The notes: generated from the letters alone by a model not told the origin. 64,000 nucleotides of DNA from an uncultured Eubacterium sp. (GCF_934561735.1 NZ_CAKTGT010000001.1:124001-188000), one strand, 5' to 3'; positions 15,385 to 23,256 are shown, counted from the stretch's first letter. Numbers and translations: made by a program.

Positions 15385-16839
15385 TTACCTGTCGTTACAA
15401 GTGAGTCTGATACCAAGCTCCTTGAGCATTTTTTCGTCAACGGAAGAAAGCATAACAGAACAATGCATTTCGCTGTACTTCAATTTGTCAAGCTGTGCAA
15501 GAGCCTTTTTGGCATTTTCGTCCGTTACTGCCGATATTGCAAGGGCAATAAGAATTTCGTTGATGTGAAGCTGTGGATTTTTTGCACCTAAGTGCTGTGT
15601 TTTAAGATTTTCTATAGGCTTGATAACCTCAGGGTCGATAAGAGTAATATCATCAATCCCTGCAAGAGATTTGAGTGCATTGAGAAGCGTTGCGCTTGCA
15701 CAACCCATAATAACCGAAGTTTTGCCCGTGATAATCTTGCCGTCGGGAAGTTCAACAGCCGCAGCGGGTGCACCTGTTTTTTCCGACAATTCCTCCGCAA
15801 ACTTAACGCATTTTCTGTCGTTTACATCAAGGAGAGCGTTGTTGAGAAGAAGTTCAAGTTTGTATATTTCGCTGTCATTCTTTGCACCACGCTTTTTGTT
15901 ACGCTTTGCATTGAAGTATCTGCGGATAATCTCATTATTCGACGCTTCGCAAACCGCATCATTATCAATAATACAGTTGCCTGCCATATTTACGCCCATA
16001 TCCGTAGGTGACTTGTACGGGCACTTGCCGTAAATCTTGTCAAATGTTGCTTTAAGAACCGGGAAGATTTCCACATCACGGTTATAGTTAACCGTGGTTT
16101 TGCCGTAGGCTTCAAGGTGCCACGGGTCAATCATATTGACATCGTTTAGGTCGGCGGTTGCGGCTTCGTATGCAATGTTAACCGGGTGATTGAGCGGAAT
16201 GTTCCAAATCGGAAAAGTTTCAAACTTTGCATAGCCGGCTTTAACTCCACGCTTGTTTTCGTGGTAAAGTTGTGAAAGGCAGGTTGCCATTTTTCCGCTG
16301 CCCGGACCCGGTGCTGTGATGACTACAAGCTCTCTTTCGGTTTCGATATAATCATTTTTGCCGTAGCCGTCATCCGACACGATTTTTGAAATATTATTCG
16401 GATAGCCGTCAATAAGATAGTGATGGTACGACTTAATTCCTGCTTCTTTAAGTTTTTCTTCAAAAGCCAAAACCTTTGGAGTTGCGGTATATTTTGTAAG
16501 GCAAACCGAGCCGACAAACAAGCCCTTGTTTTCAAAGGCATCAATAAGGCGGAACACATCAACATCGTATGTAATGCCGAGGTCGCCTCTGATTTTATTC
16601 TTTTCAATATCTTCTGCGCTGATTACAACAACAACCTCTGCTTCATCTTTTAGCTGAAGAAGCATTTGGAGCTTGCTGTCGGGCAAAAATCCCGGCAAAA
16701 CTCTGCTTGCGTGATAATCGTCAAACAATTTGCCGCCAAACTCAAGATAAAGTTTGCCGCCGAACTCCGCAATGCGTTCCTTAATTCTGCTTGACTGCAT
16801 AGACAGATATTTGTCATTATCAAATCCGATTTTATACAT
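15385..16839 (-). CDS. DUF1846 (UPF0371) family protein
   Basis: A 484-residue protein matching the uncharacterised DUF1846/UPF0371 family: it opens MYKIGFDNDKYLSMQS and continues EFGGKLxxDxHASRVLPGF, then APGPGSGKMATCLSQLYHE, a P-loop-like nucleotide site, and QHLGAKNPQLH near the C terminus. Crystal structures exist for the family but, to my knowledge, no agreed reaction. The start at 16839 (MYKIGFD) fits family starts; AGAGGGG is about 14 bases upstream. An ATG nine codons earlier has no ribosome binding site. Its leader has its own promoter and a terminator-like hairpin. Confidence 0.87.
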   Translation of the reverse strand: MYKIGFDNDKYLSMQSSRIKERIAEFGGKLYLEFGGKLFDDYHASRVLPGFLPDSKLQMLLQLKDEAEVVVVISAEDIEKNKIRGDLGITYDVDVFRLIDAFENKGLFVGSVCLTKYTATPKVLAFEEKLKEAGIKSYHHYLIDGYPNNISKIVSDDGYGKNDYIETERELVVITAPGPGSGKMATCLSQLYHENKRGVKAGYAKFETFPIWNIPLNHPVNIAYEAATADLNDVNMIDPWHLEAYGKTTVNYNRDVEIFPVLKATFDKIYGKCPYKSPTDMGVNMAGNCIIDNDAVCEASNNEIIRRYFNAKRNKKRGAKNDSEIYKLELLLNNALLDVNDRKCVKFAEELSEKTGAPAAAVELPDGKIITGKTSVIMGCASATLLNALKSLAGIDDITLIDPEVIKPIENLKTQHLGAKNPQLHINEILIALAISAVTDENAKKALAQLDKLKYSEMHCSVMLSSVDEKMLKELGIRLTCNDR

Positions 16840-16868
16840 CCTTATATTGTCCCCTCTTACGAACATTT

Positions 16869-16904
16869 AAAAAAAGAAAAGACAGATGCACAAAACACCT
16901 GTCT
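16869..16904 (-). promoter_or_regulatory. Terminator-like hairpin in the DUF1846 gene leader
   Basis: Minus strand: AGACAGGTG-TTTTGT-GCATCTGTC then TTTTCTTTTTTT, an 8-bp stem (one G-U) with a strong T-run, between the promoter at 16943-16915 and the start at 16839. As a leader terminator it would attenuate the gene unless opened by an unknown signal. Confidence 0.6.
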
Positions 16905-16914
16905 GTACTTACCT

Positions 16915-16943
16915 ATTATAAAGTATGGAGAGGAACTTTTCAA
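16915..16943 (-). promoter_or_regulatory. Promoter of the DUF1846 gene
   Basis: TTGAAA (16943-16938), 17-base spacer, TATAAT (16920-16915), minus strand. Confidence 0.75.
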
Positions 16944-16979
16944 TAGGTAAAAATAAAATTTATGAAAAATTTTATTTTA

Positions 16980-17311
16980 AGACTGTCGATAAAGCTCCTG
17001 AAGCACGCCAAAATATAATCCAACCGAATTATGCCTCCCTTTAAATGTAAGGGGAGGTGGCAACACGAAGTGTTGACGGTGGGGTTTTAAAAATGTTGTC
17101 AGTATCAAACTTACAACATTTTTGGCGTTTTCCGTTTTTTGCAAATAAGCAAATATAAGGCTTCCAAAAAATCCGTGGATTTTTTGGAAAGAGGAAAAAC
17201 ATATGTAGTATACTTACAAAACTTTGTTTTGTTCTATACGGAATATGTTTTGACGAGGTACAGCTCCCACTCGCAAGAAAACGAAATTCAGAACCTTTCT
17301 CAACAGCCCAC
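16980..17311. repeat. Family C element (MITE-like), longest copy, 332 bp
   Basis: Left end AGACTGTCGATAAAGCTCCTGAAGCACGCC, stated here as AGACTGTCGATAAAGC then TCCTGAAGCACGCC. Right end CGAAATTCAGAACCTTTC then TCAACAGCC. The interior carries a family B-like segment (CCTCCCTTTAAATGTAAGGGGAGG), a TTTTTGGCGTTTTCCG segment and about 100 bp not found in the other copies (17098-17260). There is no transposase ORF. It ends 22 bp before the ribU stop, so it lies in that gene's 3' flank. Confidence 0.7.
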
Positions 17312-17332
17312 AAAAATAAATCTTATAAATTT

Positions 17333-17953
17333 TTATTTTGTTTTACCTTTTAAAAACGGTCTGAGCGGTTTGTAAATAAGGGCAGAAATTGCAACGCTGA
17401 TTAATCCCTTGATAAATGTAAACGGCACATTGTAAATCAAAATTGCCATTTCAATGCTGTTAACCTTGAAAAGTGCCTGATAAACACCGAGCACCGCCTC
17501 TTTTGGCATAAAGTTGTAATAAAACGGATAAACAACAAAGAGGTTTGACGGATAGCTGACAGCAGCCATAATGAGTGCACCGATTACGCCGCCCAAAATT
17601 GCACTTTTCTTTGTCTTGTGTTTTTGATAAATCAAGCCTGCCGTGAGGGTGAAGACCGCACCCAAAATGAAGTTTGACAATTCGCCGACATATCCGCTTT
17701 TGCTGACTGCAAGGTGGATAACATTTTTGATAAGCTCAATGAGCACACCTGCTACGGGACCGTAGGCAAACGCACCAAGGAGAGCCGGCAAATCCGAAAA
17801 ATCAAGTGCAATGAAATTTACCGGACTCGGAATTTCAAGATATTGCAAAGCCGTTGCCGCCGCCGCAAGCACGCCGCAACCTACAATAAGGTGGGTTTTG
17901 TTCGGTTTTGATGATGAATTTTGTTTGATAATGTTTTCTTTTGACATAGTCAT
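17333..17953 (-). CDS. ribU: ECF transporter S component for riboflavin
   Basis: The substrate-capturing membrane subunit of an ECF importer; the FMN riboswitch just upstream identifies riboflavin or FMN precursors as ligand. A 206-residue protein with about six hydrophobic segments; the opening hydrophobic block VGCGVLAAAATALQYLEIP, and VNFIALDFSDLPALLGAFAYGPVAGVLIE with the FADLP/DFSDLP loop typical of RibU-like proteins. The shared EcfAA'T energising module is not in this window. Two ATGs (17953 and 17947) fit the ribosome binding site AGGAAAGGA; the longer is given. Confidence 0.9.
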   Translation of the reverse strand: MTMSKENIIKQNSSSKPNKTHLIVGCGVLAAAATALQYLEIPSPVNFIALDFSDLPALLGAFAYGPVAGVLIELIKNVIHLAVSKSGYVGELSNFILGAVFTLTAGLIYQKHKTKKSAILGGVIGALIMAAVSYPSNLFVVYPFYYNFMPKEAVLGVYQALFKVNSIEMAILIYNVPFTFIKGLISVAISALIYKPLRPFLKGKTK

Positions 17954-17977
17954 TCCTTTCCTGCCCGGGTCGGCATA

Positions 17978-18007
17978 AGAAAAACCCTAACATAAACCAT
18001 GTTAGGG
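17978..18007 (-). terminator. Riboswitch-controlled terminator before ribU
   Basis: Minus strand: CCCTAACATGGTTTATGTTAGGG followed by TTTTTCTT, between the FMN aptamer and the ribU start. This implies that FMN binding terminates transcription. Confidence 0.85.
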
Positions 18008-18069
18008 CGAAAGACAAATCCGTTACCTGCACACTCATCGGATGTGCAAAATGTATTAAGATTTTATAT

Positions 18070-18180
18070 TTCTTTCATCCGGACTTTAACCGTCGGTTTC
18101 GGAATTGCACCGAATCAGCTGTCTGCGACAGGTCGTGGACTGTACCACCGGTGAGGAATTGCACCTCGCCCCGAAATATT
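18070..18180 (-). promoter_or_regulatory. FMN riboswitch (RFN element)
   Basis: Minus strand shows the conserved RFN blocks in order: TTTCGGGGCGAGGTGCAATTC, stated as TTTCGGGG then GAGGTGCAATTCCTCACCGG, followed by CGGTGGTACAGTCCACGACC, a variable P-stem, ATTCGGTGCAATTCCGAAAC, CCGACGGTTAAAGTCCGGAT and GAAAGAA. It is followed by a terminator and ribU. Confidence 0.95.
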
Positions 18181-18245
18181 TGTATATATAATAATACTAA
18201 TTATATGTGTTGTCAATAGGTAATATTTACATTATTGCGGTTTTC

Positions 18246-18968
18246 TTATTCCAAATTACCCGTGAGGAGCATAATTGCCGTGAGAGCCGCAACAGGTGCG
18301 GTTTGCGTGCGAAGAATTCGTTTGCCGAGAGTTGCACGAACTCCGCCCGAAGCTTCGATTTGCTCAACCTCCTCCTGTTCAAATCCGCCCTCGGGGCCGA
18401 TAAAAACACTCACGCTTTCGGTATCGGGCTTAACAATGTCGGCAAGTTTTTCGCCGCCGCCCTCATAAAACACAATTTTTACATCGCTTTCATCTTCGGC
18501 AATTGCCTGACGGAGCGTTTTCATATTTTCGATTTTAGGCACAATTCCTCTGCCGCTTTGCTGTGCGGCTTCAAGTGCTATTTTTTGATAACGCTGATTT
18601 TTTTTGCCTGCCGCCTTGTCATCGGGGCGTGAAACGCAACGCTTTGTAAGGGTCGGCACAATTTCGCATACGCCGAGTTCCACGCATTTTTGGATAATAT
18701 CCTCCATTTTACTGCTTTTCGGCACGCCCTGATAAATCGTCACCCTGCAACTCGGTTCGCTCTCGCACGCCTGCTTGTAGCAAACCTTGAGCACAACCTC
18801 GTCCTTTGTAATTTCTTCGATTTGACAGCCGTAATCATCTCCGCCGCCGTCGGTAACGCAAATAACATCGCCGACCCTCATACGCAGAGATTTTGCAATA
18901 TGCCTTGCACTTTCGCCGTCAAGTATAATTTTTTCTTCATTTATATTTTCAACAAACAGCTTTTGCAT
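18246..18968 (-). CDS. rsmE: 16S rRNA m3U1498 methyltransferase
   Basis: Methylates U1498 of 16S rRNA using AdoMet. The 240-residue SPOUT-class protein opens MQKLFVENINEEKIILDGESARHI, then has an N-terminal PUA-like RNA-binding part (to ~75) and a knotted catalytic domain with KSSKMEDIIQKCVELGV, RWQK-equivalent RYQKIALEAAQQSGR, FIGPEGGF and LGKRILRTQTAPVAAL. It lies nine bases downstream of the OGG-like glycosylase gene in the same direction; the FMN riboswitch begins 66 bases past its stop. Confidence 0.94.
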   Translation of the reverse strand: MQKLFVENINEEKIILDGESARHIAKSLRMRVGDVICVTDGGGDDYGCQIEEITKDEVVLKVCYKQACESEPSCRVTIYQGVPKSSKMEDIIQKCVELGVCEIVPTLTKRCVSRPDDKAAGKKNQRYQKIALEAAQQSGRGIVPKIENMKTLRQAIAEDESDVKIVFYEGGGEKLADIVKPDTESVSVFIGPEGGFEQEEVEQIEASGGVRATLGKRILRTQTAPVAALTAIMLLTGNLE

Positions 18969-18976
18969 TTTTCACC

Positions 18977-19795
18977 TCATAAATTTTGTCTTGCCCAGTA
19001 AAACAAGTATTGCTGTGCTATGCCCTCAATGCCGTCAAAACATTCGGGCAGTCCGTCGGGATAAAACTTCATAACCCGTTTCATCCACACATCAAGCGGA
19101 AAACAGGAATAAAACCGCATACCGAAAAGCAGGGCACAGTTTGCCACCTTTTCGCCCACTCCGTAAATTTTGAGCAGTTCTTTTTTTGCTTCTGCAAGCG
19201 GAAGTGATTTTATGTAATCCAAATCTATCTCGCCGTTTGCAACATTTTTTGAGAGTTTTTCAAGATACTTTGCACGATAGCCCGTGCCGAGTGCTTCAAA
19301 ATCCTCAACGCTCAACTTGCTCAGTCGTTCTGCACTCGGGAACGAATACCAACCGTCTGCAACCTCATCACCGTAAGCCTTGCAAAGCCGTGAAATTATC
19401 AGCTTTATCCTTTTTATATTATTCTGCTGACTGATGACAAACGAACACAGTGCTTCCCAGCTGTCCTGATTGAGTATGCGAATACCGTAGTATTCATCAA
19501 TCGTGGAAGCAAGGAGCTTATCCTCTTTAAGTCTGTTGCAAATACCGTCATAATCTTTGTTCAAATCAAAATAATCAACCCAAAATGAATTAAATGTATC
19601 CTCATCGGTATCATAAAAAATAAGAGAGTCGTCCTCTTTTGCGATATGCAAAAAATGACCGCCGGCAACTCCGCAATACGAACCGTCCTCAAGACGCTCC
19701 CATCTGAACGCCTGACCGCAATCAAGAGTTAAATCGAGGTCAAGGCAGGTGACATTGTTTACAACTATATTATTTTCGGTAACGGTATAATTCAT
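18977..19795 (-). CDS. OGG1-type 8-oxoguanine DNA glycosylase/AP lyase
   Basis: Removes 8-oxoguanine from DNA. The 272-residue HhH-GPD protein has an N-terminal beta-domain (LTLDCGQAFRW, the family's FRW motif), helix-hairpin-helix LKIYGVGEKVANCALLFG with the Schiff-base lysine in GEKVA, and the catalytic Asp in FPLDVWMKR. QQNNIKRI is the conserved SQQ-N-I loop. This OGG1-like form is common in Clostridia in place of MutM. The next gene, rsmE, begins nine bases past its stop. Confidence 0.9.
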   Translation of the reverse strand: MNYTVTENNIVVNNVTCLDLDLTLDCGQAFRWERLEDGSYCGVAGGHFLHIAKEDDSLIFYDTDEDTFNSFWVDYFDLNKDYDGICNRLKEDKLLASTIDEYYGIRILNQDSWEALCSFVISQQNNIKRIKLIISRLCKAYGDEVADGWYSFPSAERLSKLSVEDFEALGTGYRAKYLEKLSKNVANGEIDLDYIKSLPLAEAKKELLKIYGVGEKVANCALLFGMRFYSCFPLDVWMKRVMKFYPDGLPECFDGIEGIAQQYLFYWARQNL

Positions 19796-19901
19796 TTTGT
19801 AACCTCAAAAAACTTTCTGTAATATCAAGATTATAACATTTTTTTGTCAAGACCGAAAGTAAAAAACAGCAAATTATACAAAATTTTTAAAAAATATTTT
19901 T

Positions 19902-20023
19902 TGTTGAAAACTATGTGTAAAATGTTGAAAGATATGTATATTTTTAGTTTTCAACACCCTAAAAGTGCTTAAATATAGCGTTTTGGGGGTAAGTTTTACA
20001 CCTTTTCCACATAGTTTTCCACA
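19902..20023. other. AT-rich intergenic segment with two TTTTCCACA boxes
   Basis: In the ~400-base gap 19796-20199 I see no gene. It holds TTTTCCACA at 20003-20011 and 20015-20023 (12-base spacing), each one mismatch from the DnaA-box consensus TTATCCACA. It also has an inverted pair GTTGAAAAC (19904-19912) / GTTTTCAAC (19947-19955) within long A/T tracts. It could be a DnaA-binding region, another regulator site or chance. Confidence 0.35.
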
Positions 20024-20199
20024 TTTTAAACATCGGTGGAATAATACGAAATGTTTACCGAAACGAGTTGTCAAGAGAAAAAAACTGTTAAAAATGTAGA
20101 AATTGAACACCCTTGTTTATGTATAAAATTTGGGCAATATTCAAACACTATTTGTATAATTCAGTGCCGAAAATTTGGCACACAAAAAGGAAGATGCCT

Positions 20200-20475
20200 A
20201 TGCTCAAAGGAGTTAACAAGCAAATACTCGAAATAACAAATCCCGACTCGCCGTATTTTGAAAAAATCATATTTTTTGTGCGACCCTCATCACAAAATAC
20301 AGACAGCAAAAAGCTACACAAAGAAGCGGAAAAAATCTCGACCTCGACCGCCGTCAAACCGCCGAGGCAAAAACTTGATGTCAAAAAAACGCTTGCTCTT
20401 GCAGGCTACTCGGCAATGACGATAATGTCGGGCGTGGGAATAACATTTTTGCTTGACCGCTTAAACATTATATAA
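20200..20475 (+). CDS. Small conserved protein with C-terminal membrane segment
   Basis: A 91-residue protein starting MLKGVNKQILEITNPDSPYF. It has a soluble N-terminal half with FEKIIFFVRPSS, a Lys/Pro-rich linker (PPRQKLDVKK), and a hydrophobic stretch near the C terminus (TLALAGYSAMTIMSGVGITFLL, residues ~64-85) that should anchor it in the membrane. The start at 20200 is six bases after AAGGAAG; another ATG at 20194 is too close to it. I recall similar MLKGVNKQ(I/V)(I/L)E proteins in Clostridia with no assigned function. Repeat hairpins follow, then sleB. Confidence 0.75.
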   Translation: MLKGVNKQILEITNPDSPYFEKIIFFVRPSSQNTDSKKLHKEAEKISTSTAVKPPRQKLDVKKTLALAGYSAMTIMSGVGITFLLDRLNII

Positions 20476-20482
20476 ATATTTT

Positions 20483-20547
20483 CGGGAGGATGATATCCTC
20501 CCCTACGATACAATGATTTTGCGGGAGGATGGTATCCTCCCCTACGA
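20483..20547. repeat. Two tandem family A hairpins (GGGAGGAT core)
   Basis: CGGGAGGATGATATCCTCCCCTACGA at 20483-20508 and a near copy (GGTATCC instead of GATATCC) at 20522-20547. The second ends 18 bases before the sleB start, next to its GGAGG ribosome binding site. Confidence 0.7.
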
Positions 20548-20564
20548 AATATACGGAGGATTAT

Positions 20565-21275
20565 ATGAAAAACAAGGTAATCAAAAACATTGTAAGTTTT
20601 GCACTTGCACTTGCGATAATTTTCGGTGTAGGCGGTGCAGGGCTTCTCGTCTACGACACATTCATTAAAGAAACAAGCGTTTATGCGTTGTCAAAGCTCG
20701 GTTCAAGCGGAAATGAAGTGAAGAAAATCCAACAAAAACTTCAGTCGCTCGGATATTACAACGGCTCGATTGACGGAATTTACGGCTCGGCAACGAAAAA
20801 AGCCGTAACGGCATTTCAAAAAAACTGCGGACTGACGGCTGACGGAATTTGCGGCAAAACAACACTGCTTTATCTCGGACTCGGCGGAAGCTCATCGGGC
20901 GGCAGTTCAAACGGTGCGTATTCAAGTGCCGATGTTGAATTGCTTGCAAAAGTGATTTCAGCCGAAGCAAGGGGCGAAAGCTACGAGGGGCAGGTTGCCG
21001 TGGGGGCGGTAATTCTCAACAGAGTTGCACACCCGTCGTTTCCCGATACATTATCGGGAGTGGTGTACCAAAAGGGTGCGTTTTCGTGCGTAAACGACAG
21101 CAACTGGTACCAACCGGTTGCCGAATCAAGCAAGCGTGCCGCAACGGACGCACTCAACGGCTGGGACCCGTCGGGCGGTGCAATATACTACTTCAACGCA
21201 AACAAAACCAACGACAAATTTATGCACTCCAGAACCGTAATCAAGGAAATAGGCAATCACAGATTTTGCATTTAA
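20565..21275 (+). CDS. sleB: Spore cortex-lytic enzyme SleB-type
   Basis: Hydrolyses spore cortex peptidoglycan at muramic-delta-lactam residues during germination. The 236-residue protein has an N-terminal membrane/signal segment (IVSFALALAIIFGVGGAGLLVY), a peptidoglycan-binding domain (LGSSGNEVKKIQQKLQSLGY ... GIYGSATKKAVTAFQ), a Gly/Ser linker, and a Hydrolase_2 catalytic domain with ISAEARGESYEGQVAVGAVILNR; the first Glu of SAEARGE is the predicted catalytic residue. It ends with the usual IGNHRFCI. GGAGGATTAT upstream selects 20565. No YpeB partner is adjacent. It shows that the organism forms spores. Confidence 0.92.
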   Translation: MKNKVIKNIVSFALALAIIFGVGGAGLLVYDTFIKETSVYALSKLGSSGNEVKKIQQKLQSLGYYNGSIDGIYGSATKKAVTAFQKNCGLTADGICGKTTLLYLGLGGSSSGGSSNGAYSSADVELLAKVISAEARGESYEGQVAVGAVILNRVAHPSFPDTLSGVVYQKGAFSCVNDSNWYQPVAESSKRAATDALNGWDPSGGAIYYFNANKTNDKFMHSRTVIKEIGNHRFCI

Positions 21276-21327
21276 AGGCTTGAAATTTTACGGGTCAAAA
21301 TTATGTAAAAAACGGATATTTAAAACA

Positions 21328-21558
21328 TAGGCTGTTGAGAAAGGTTCTGAATTTCGTTTTCTTGCGAAGGAAGATGTACAATGGTACCTCGACTGAGCAA
21401 AAAACGAAAAACGCCAAAAGTGGTGCAAACTCGATGTTTGCGGCACTTTTACAATCCCTCCGAGTGCGATAAATCGCACCCACCTCCCTTTACACAAGGG
21501 AGGCATTAAGCGGTTAGTTTATTTTATTGGCGTGGTTCAGGAGCTTTATCGACAGTCT
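21328..21558. repeat. Family C element, about 230 bp
   Basis: Inverse orientation: begins TAGGCTGTTGAGAAAGG, then TTCTGAATTTCGTTTTCTTG, contains the GCAAACTCGATGTTTGC palindrome, a GTGCGATAAATCGCAC hairpin and CCTCCCTTTACACAAGGGAGG (family B-like), and ends GAGCTTTATCGACAGTCT. It fills the sleB-ldh gap and stops 18 bases before the ldh start. Confidence 0.75.
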
Positions 21559-21575
21559 GGTAAGAGGGTGACAAT

Positions 21576-22535
21576 ATGACAAATTCAGACGCAAGAAAAG
21601 TTGCGGTAATCGGTTGCGGCTTTGTGGGCAGTGCGTGTGCGTTTGCACTTATGGAAAGCGGACTTTTCAGCGAAATTGTTTTGCTTGACGCAAACACAGA
21701 CAGAGCCGAGGGCGAGGCACTCGACATCAGCCACGGTCTGCCTTTTTCTAAGCCTATGCAGATTTACGCAGGCACATACGACGACATAAGCGACGCATCA
21801 ATCATTATCATAACGGCAGGAACGGGGCAAAAAGAGGGCGAAACCAGACTTGATTTGGTGCACAGAAATGTGGGCATTTACAAATCAATCATTCCGCAAA
21901 TCGCAGGGCGAAACTTCAAAGGCATATTGCTGATAGTATCAAACCCCGTGGATATTTTGACCTATACGGCACTTAAGTTGTCGGGTTTGCCGTCAAACAG
22001 AGTGTTCGGCTCCGGCACGGTGCTTGACACGGCAAGGCTTAAATATCTGCTCGGCGAACACCTCGGAGTTGACCCGAGAAGCGTGCACGCATTTATTTTG
22101 GGCGAACACGGCGACAGCGAAATTGCGGCATTCAGCAGTGCAAATGTATCGGGTATTCCGCTGAAACAGTTTTGTGCCGACAACTGCGGCGACATCTGCC
22201 ACACAGACAAAATGAAAGAAATTGCCGAAGATGTAAAAAATTCGGCATACGAAATCATCAAAAAGAAAAACGCCACCTACTACGGCATTGCGATGAGTGT
22301 AAGACGCATATGCGAGGCGGTGGTGCTTGACCAAAAATCGATTTTGCCCGTATCGTGCATACAGACGGGGCAACACGGAATATCAAATGTTGCACTGAGT
22401 ATGCCTGCCGTTGTGGGCGAAAACGGTGTTGAAAAAAATGTAAAAATATCCCTCAACGCGGAAGAGGAAACGGCGGTAAAAAAATCTGCCGAAATGCTCA
22501 AAGACATCATAAGCGAGCTTGATTTGGATTATTAA
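21576..22535 (+). CDS. ldh: L-lactate dehydrogenase, copy 1
   Basis: Reduces pyruvate to L-lactate with NADH. The 319-residue protein has the Rossmann signature VAVIGCGFVGSACAFAL, the substrate loop ending in GETRLDLVHRN (catalytic Arg region), SNPVDILTY and the active-site His in LGEHGDSE. The ribosome binding site AGAGGGTGA begins right after a family C element, so any native promoter has been replaced or moved upstream of 21.3 kb; no sigma-A site is evident in the last 100 bases. A second, diverged copy lies at 35.5 kb. Malate dehydrogenase is less likely given DLVHRN and overall resemblance to LDH. Confidence 0.88.
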   Translation: MTNSDARKVAVIGCGFVGSACAFALMESGLFSEIVLLDANTDRAEGEALDISHGLPFSKPMQIYAGTYDDISDASIIIITAGTGQKEGETRLDLVHRNVGIYKSIIPQIAGRNFKGILLIVSNPVDILTYTALKLSGLPSNRVFGSGTVLDTARLKYLLGEHLGVDPRSVHAFILGEHGDSEIAAFSSANVSGIPLKQFCADNCGDICHTDKMKEIAEDVKNSAYEIIKKKNATYYGIAMSVRRICEAVVLDQKSILPVSCIQTGQHGISNVALSMPAVVGENGVEKNVKISLNAEEETAVKKSAEMLKDIISELDLDY

Positions 22536-22557
22536 AACAAAATTCATTTTCTTTTTC

Positions 22558-22586
22558 TTGACATTATTCGACTTTTGAATTAGAGT
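22558..22586 (+). promoter_or_regulatory. Promoter for the 80-residue protein and thioredoxin genes
   Basis: TTGACA (22558-22563), 17-base spacer, TAGAGT (22581-22586). Confidence 0.55.
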
Positions 22587-22628
22587 AAAGGTAGAATACA
22601 GAAAGGAAATTTGCTTTTTTCGGCTTTG

Positions 22629-22652
22629 CGGGAAGATGGTATCTTCACCTAC
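22629..22652. repeat. Family A hairpin inside a 5' leader
   Basis: GCGGGAAGAT-GGT-ATCTTCACCTAC lies between a promoter (22558-22586) with a downstream AAAGGAAAT and the start codon at 22682. The final C of the usual CCCCTAC edge is changed (TCACCTAC). Confidence 0.6.
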
Positions 22653-22681
22653 AAATACAGCCGATATGCAATCCAAACAAT

Positions 22682-22924
22682 ATGGCATTTAATCCGATGG
22701 CATTGCTTCAAATCAAGGAAAAGGCAGAGGGTTTCAACTCTCGCCACCCAAAGCTTGCAATGTTTTTCAAGGATGTAGGCGGCAGGATAGACACAGGCGC
22801 TGTGCTTGAACTTTCGGTCACCACACCCGACGGCAACAAAATACGCACAAATTTCAGAGTGTGTGAGGAAGACAAGGAATTCCTTGCCATGCTCACATCA
22901 CTTGCAGGACAAAACAAACAGTAG
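22682..22924 (+). CDS. Conserved small protein, unknown function
   Basis: An 80-residue soluble protein, MAFNPMALLQIKEKAEGF..., acidic and helix-then-strand in pattern, with FKDVGGRIDTGAVLELSVTTPDG and a C-terminal MLTSLAGQNKQ. Similar proteins beginning MxFNPMALLKxKE are widespread in Clostridia as far as I recall, usually unnamed. The start lacks a Shine-Dalgarno: the nearest candidate (AAAGGAAAT near 22600) is about 75 bases upstream, on the other side of a family A hairpin. Thioredoxin follows after 11 bases, so the two are probably cotranscribed. Confidence 0.8.
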   Translation: MAFNPMALLQIKEKAEGFNSRHPKLAMFFKDVGGRIDTGAVLELSVTTPDGNKIRTNFRVCEEDKEFLAMLTSLAGQNKQ

Positions 22925-22935
22925 GAGGGATAGTT

Positions 22936-23241
22936 ATGACTGTTGATGTAACGGCAGAAAATTTTGATGAAGAAGTGCTCAATTACAACGGCAAGGTGCT
23001 TGTTGACTTTTGGGCAGAATGGTGCGGACCGTGTATGATGCTCGGGCCGATTATAGAAGAAGTTTCGGAAGAGGTTGACGATGTAAAATTTTGCAAGGTC
23101 AACTGCGATGTGGCAAGAGATGTTGCACTTCAATTCGGCATTATGACTATTCCAAACCTTATCGTGTTTGAAAACGGCGAGCAGGTCAACCAATCAATCG
23201 GCTACATCGAAAAAGAAGATGTGCTCAATTTGATTAAATAA
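22936..23241 (+). CDS. trxA: Thioredoxin
   Basis: A 101-residue thioredoxin with active-site WCGPC (C30, C33) and the cis-Pro in MTIPN. It reduces protein disulfides using thioredoxin reductase, which is not in this window. GGAGGGA precedes the ATG. It is the last gene of the short operon with the 80-residue protein. Confidence 0.94.
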   Translation: MTVDVTAENFDEEVLNYNGKVLVDFWAEWCGPCMMLGPIIEEVSEEVDDVKFCKVNCDVARDVALQFGIMTIPNLIVFENGEQVNQSIGYIEKEDVLNLIK

Positions 23242-23256
23242 ACAGACAAACAAAAA

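Noticed and set aside
20113..20199. N-terminal extension of the small membrane-anchored protein before 20200
   Set aside because: The AAGGAAG ribosome binding site lies inside the extension.
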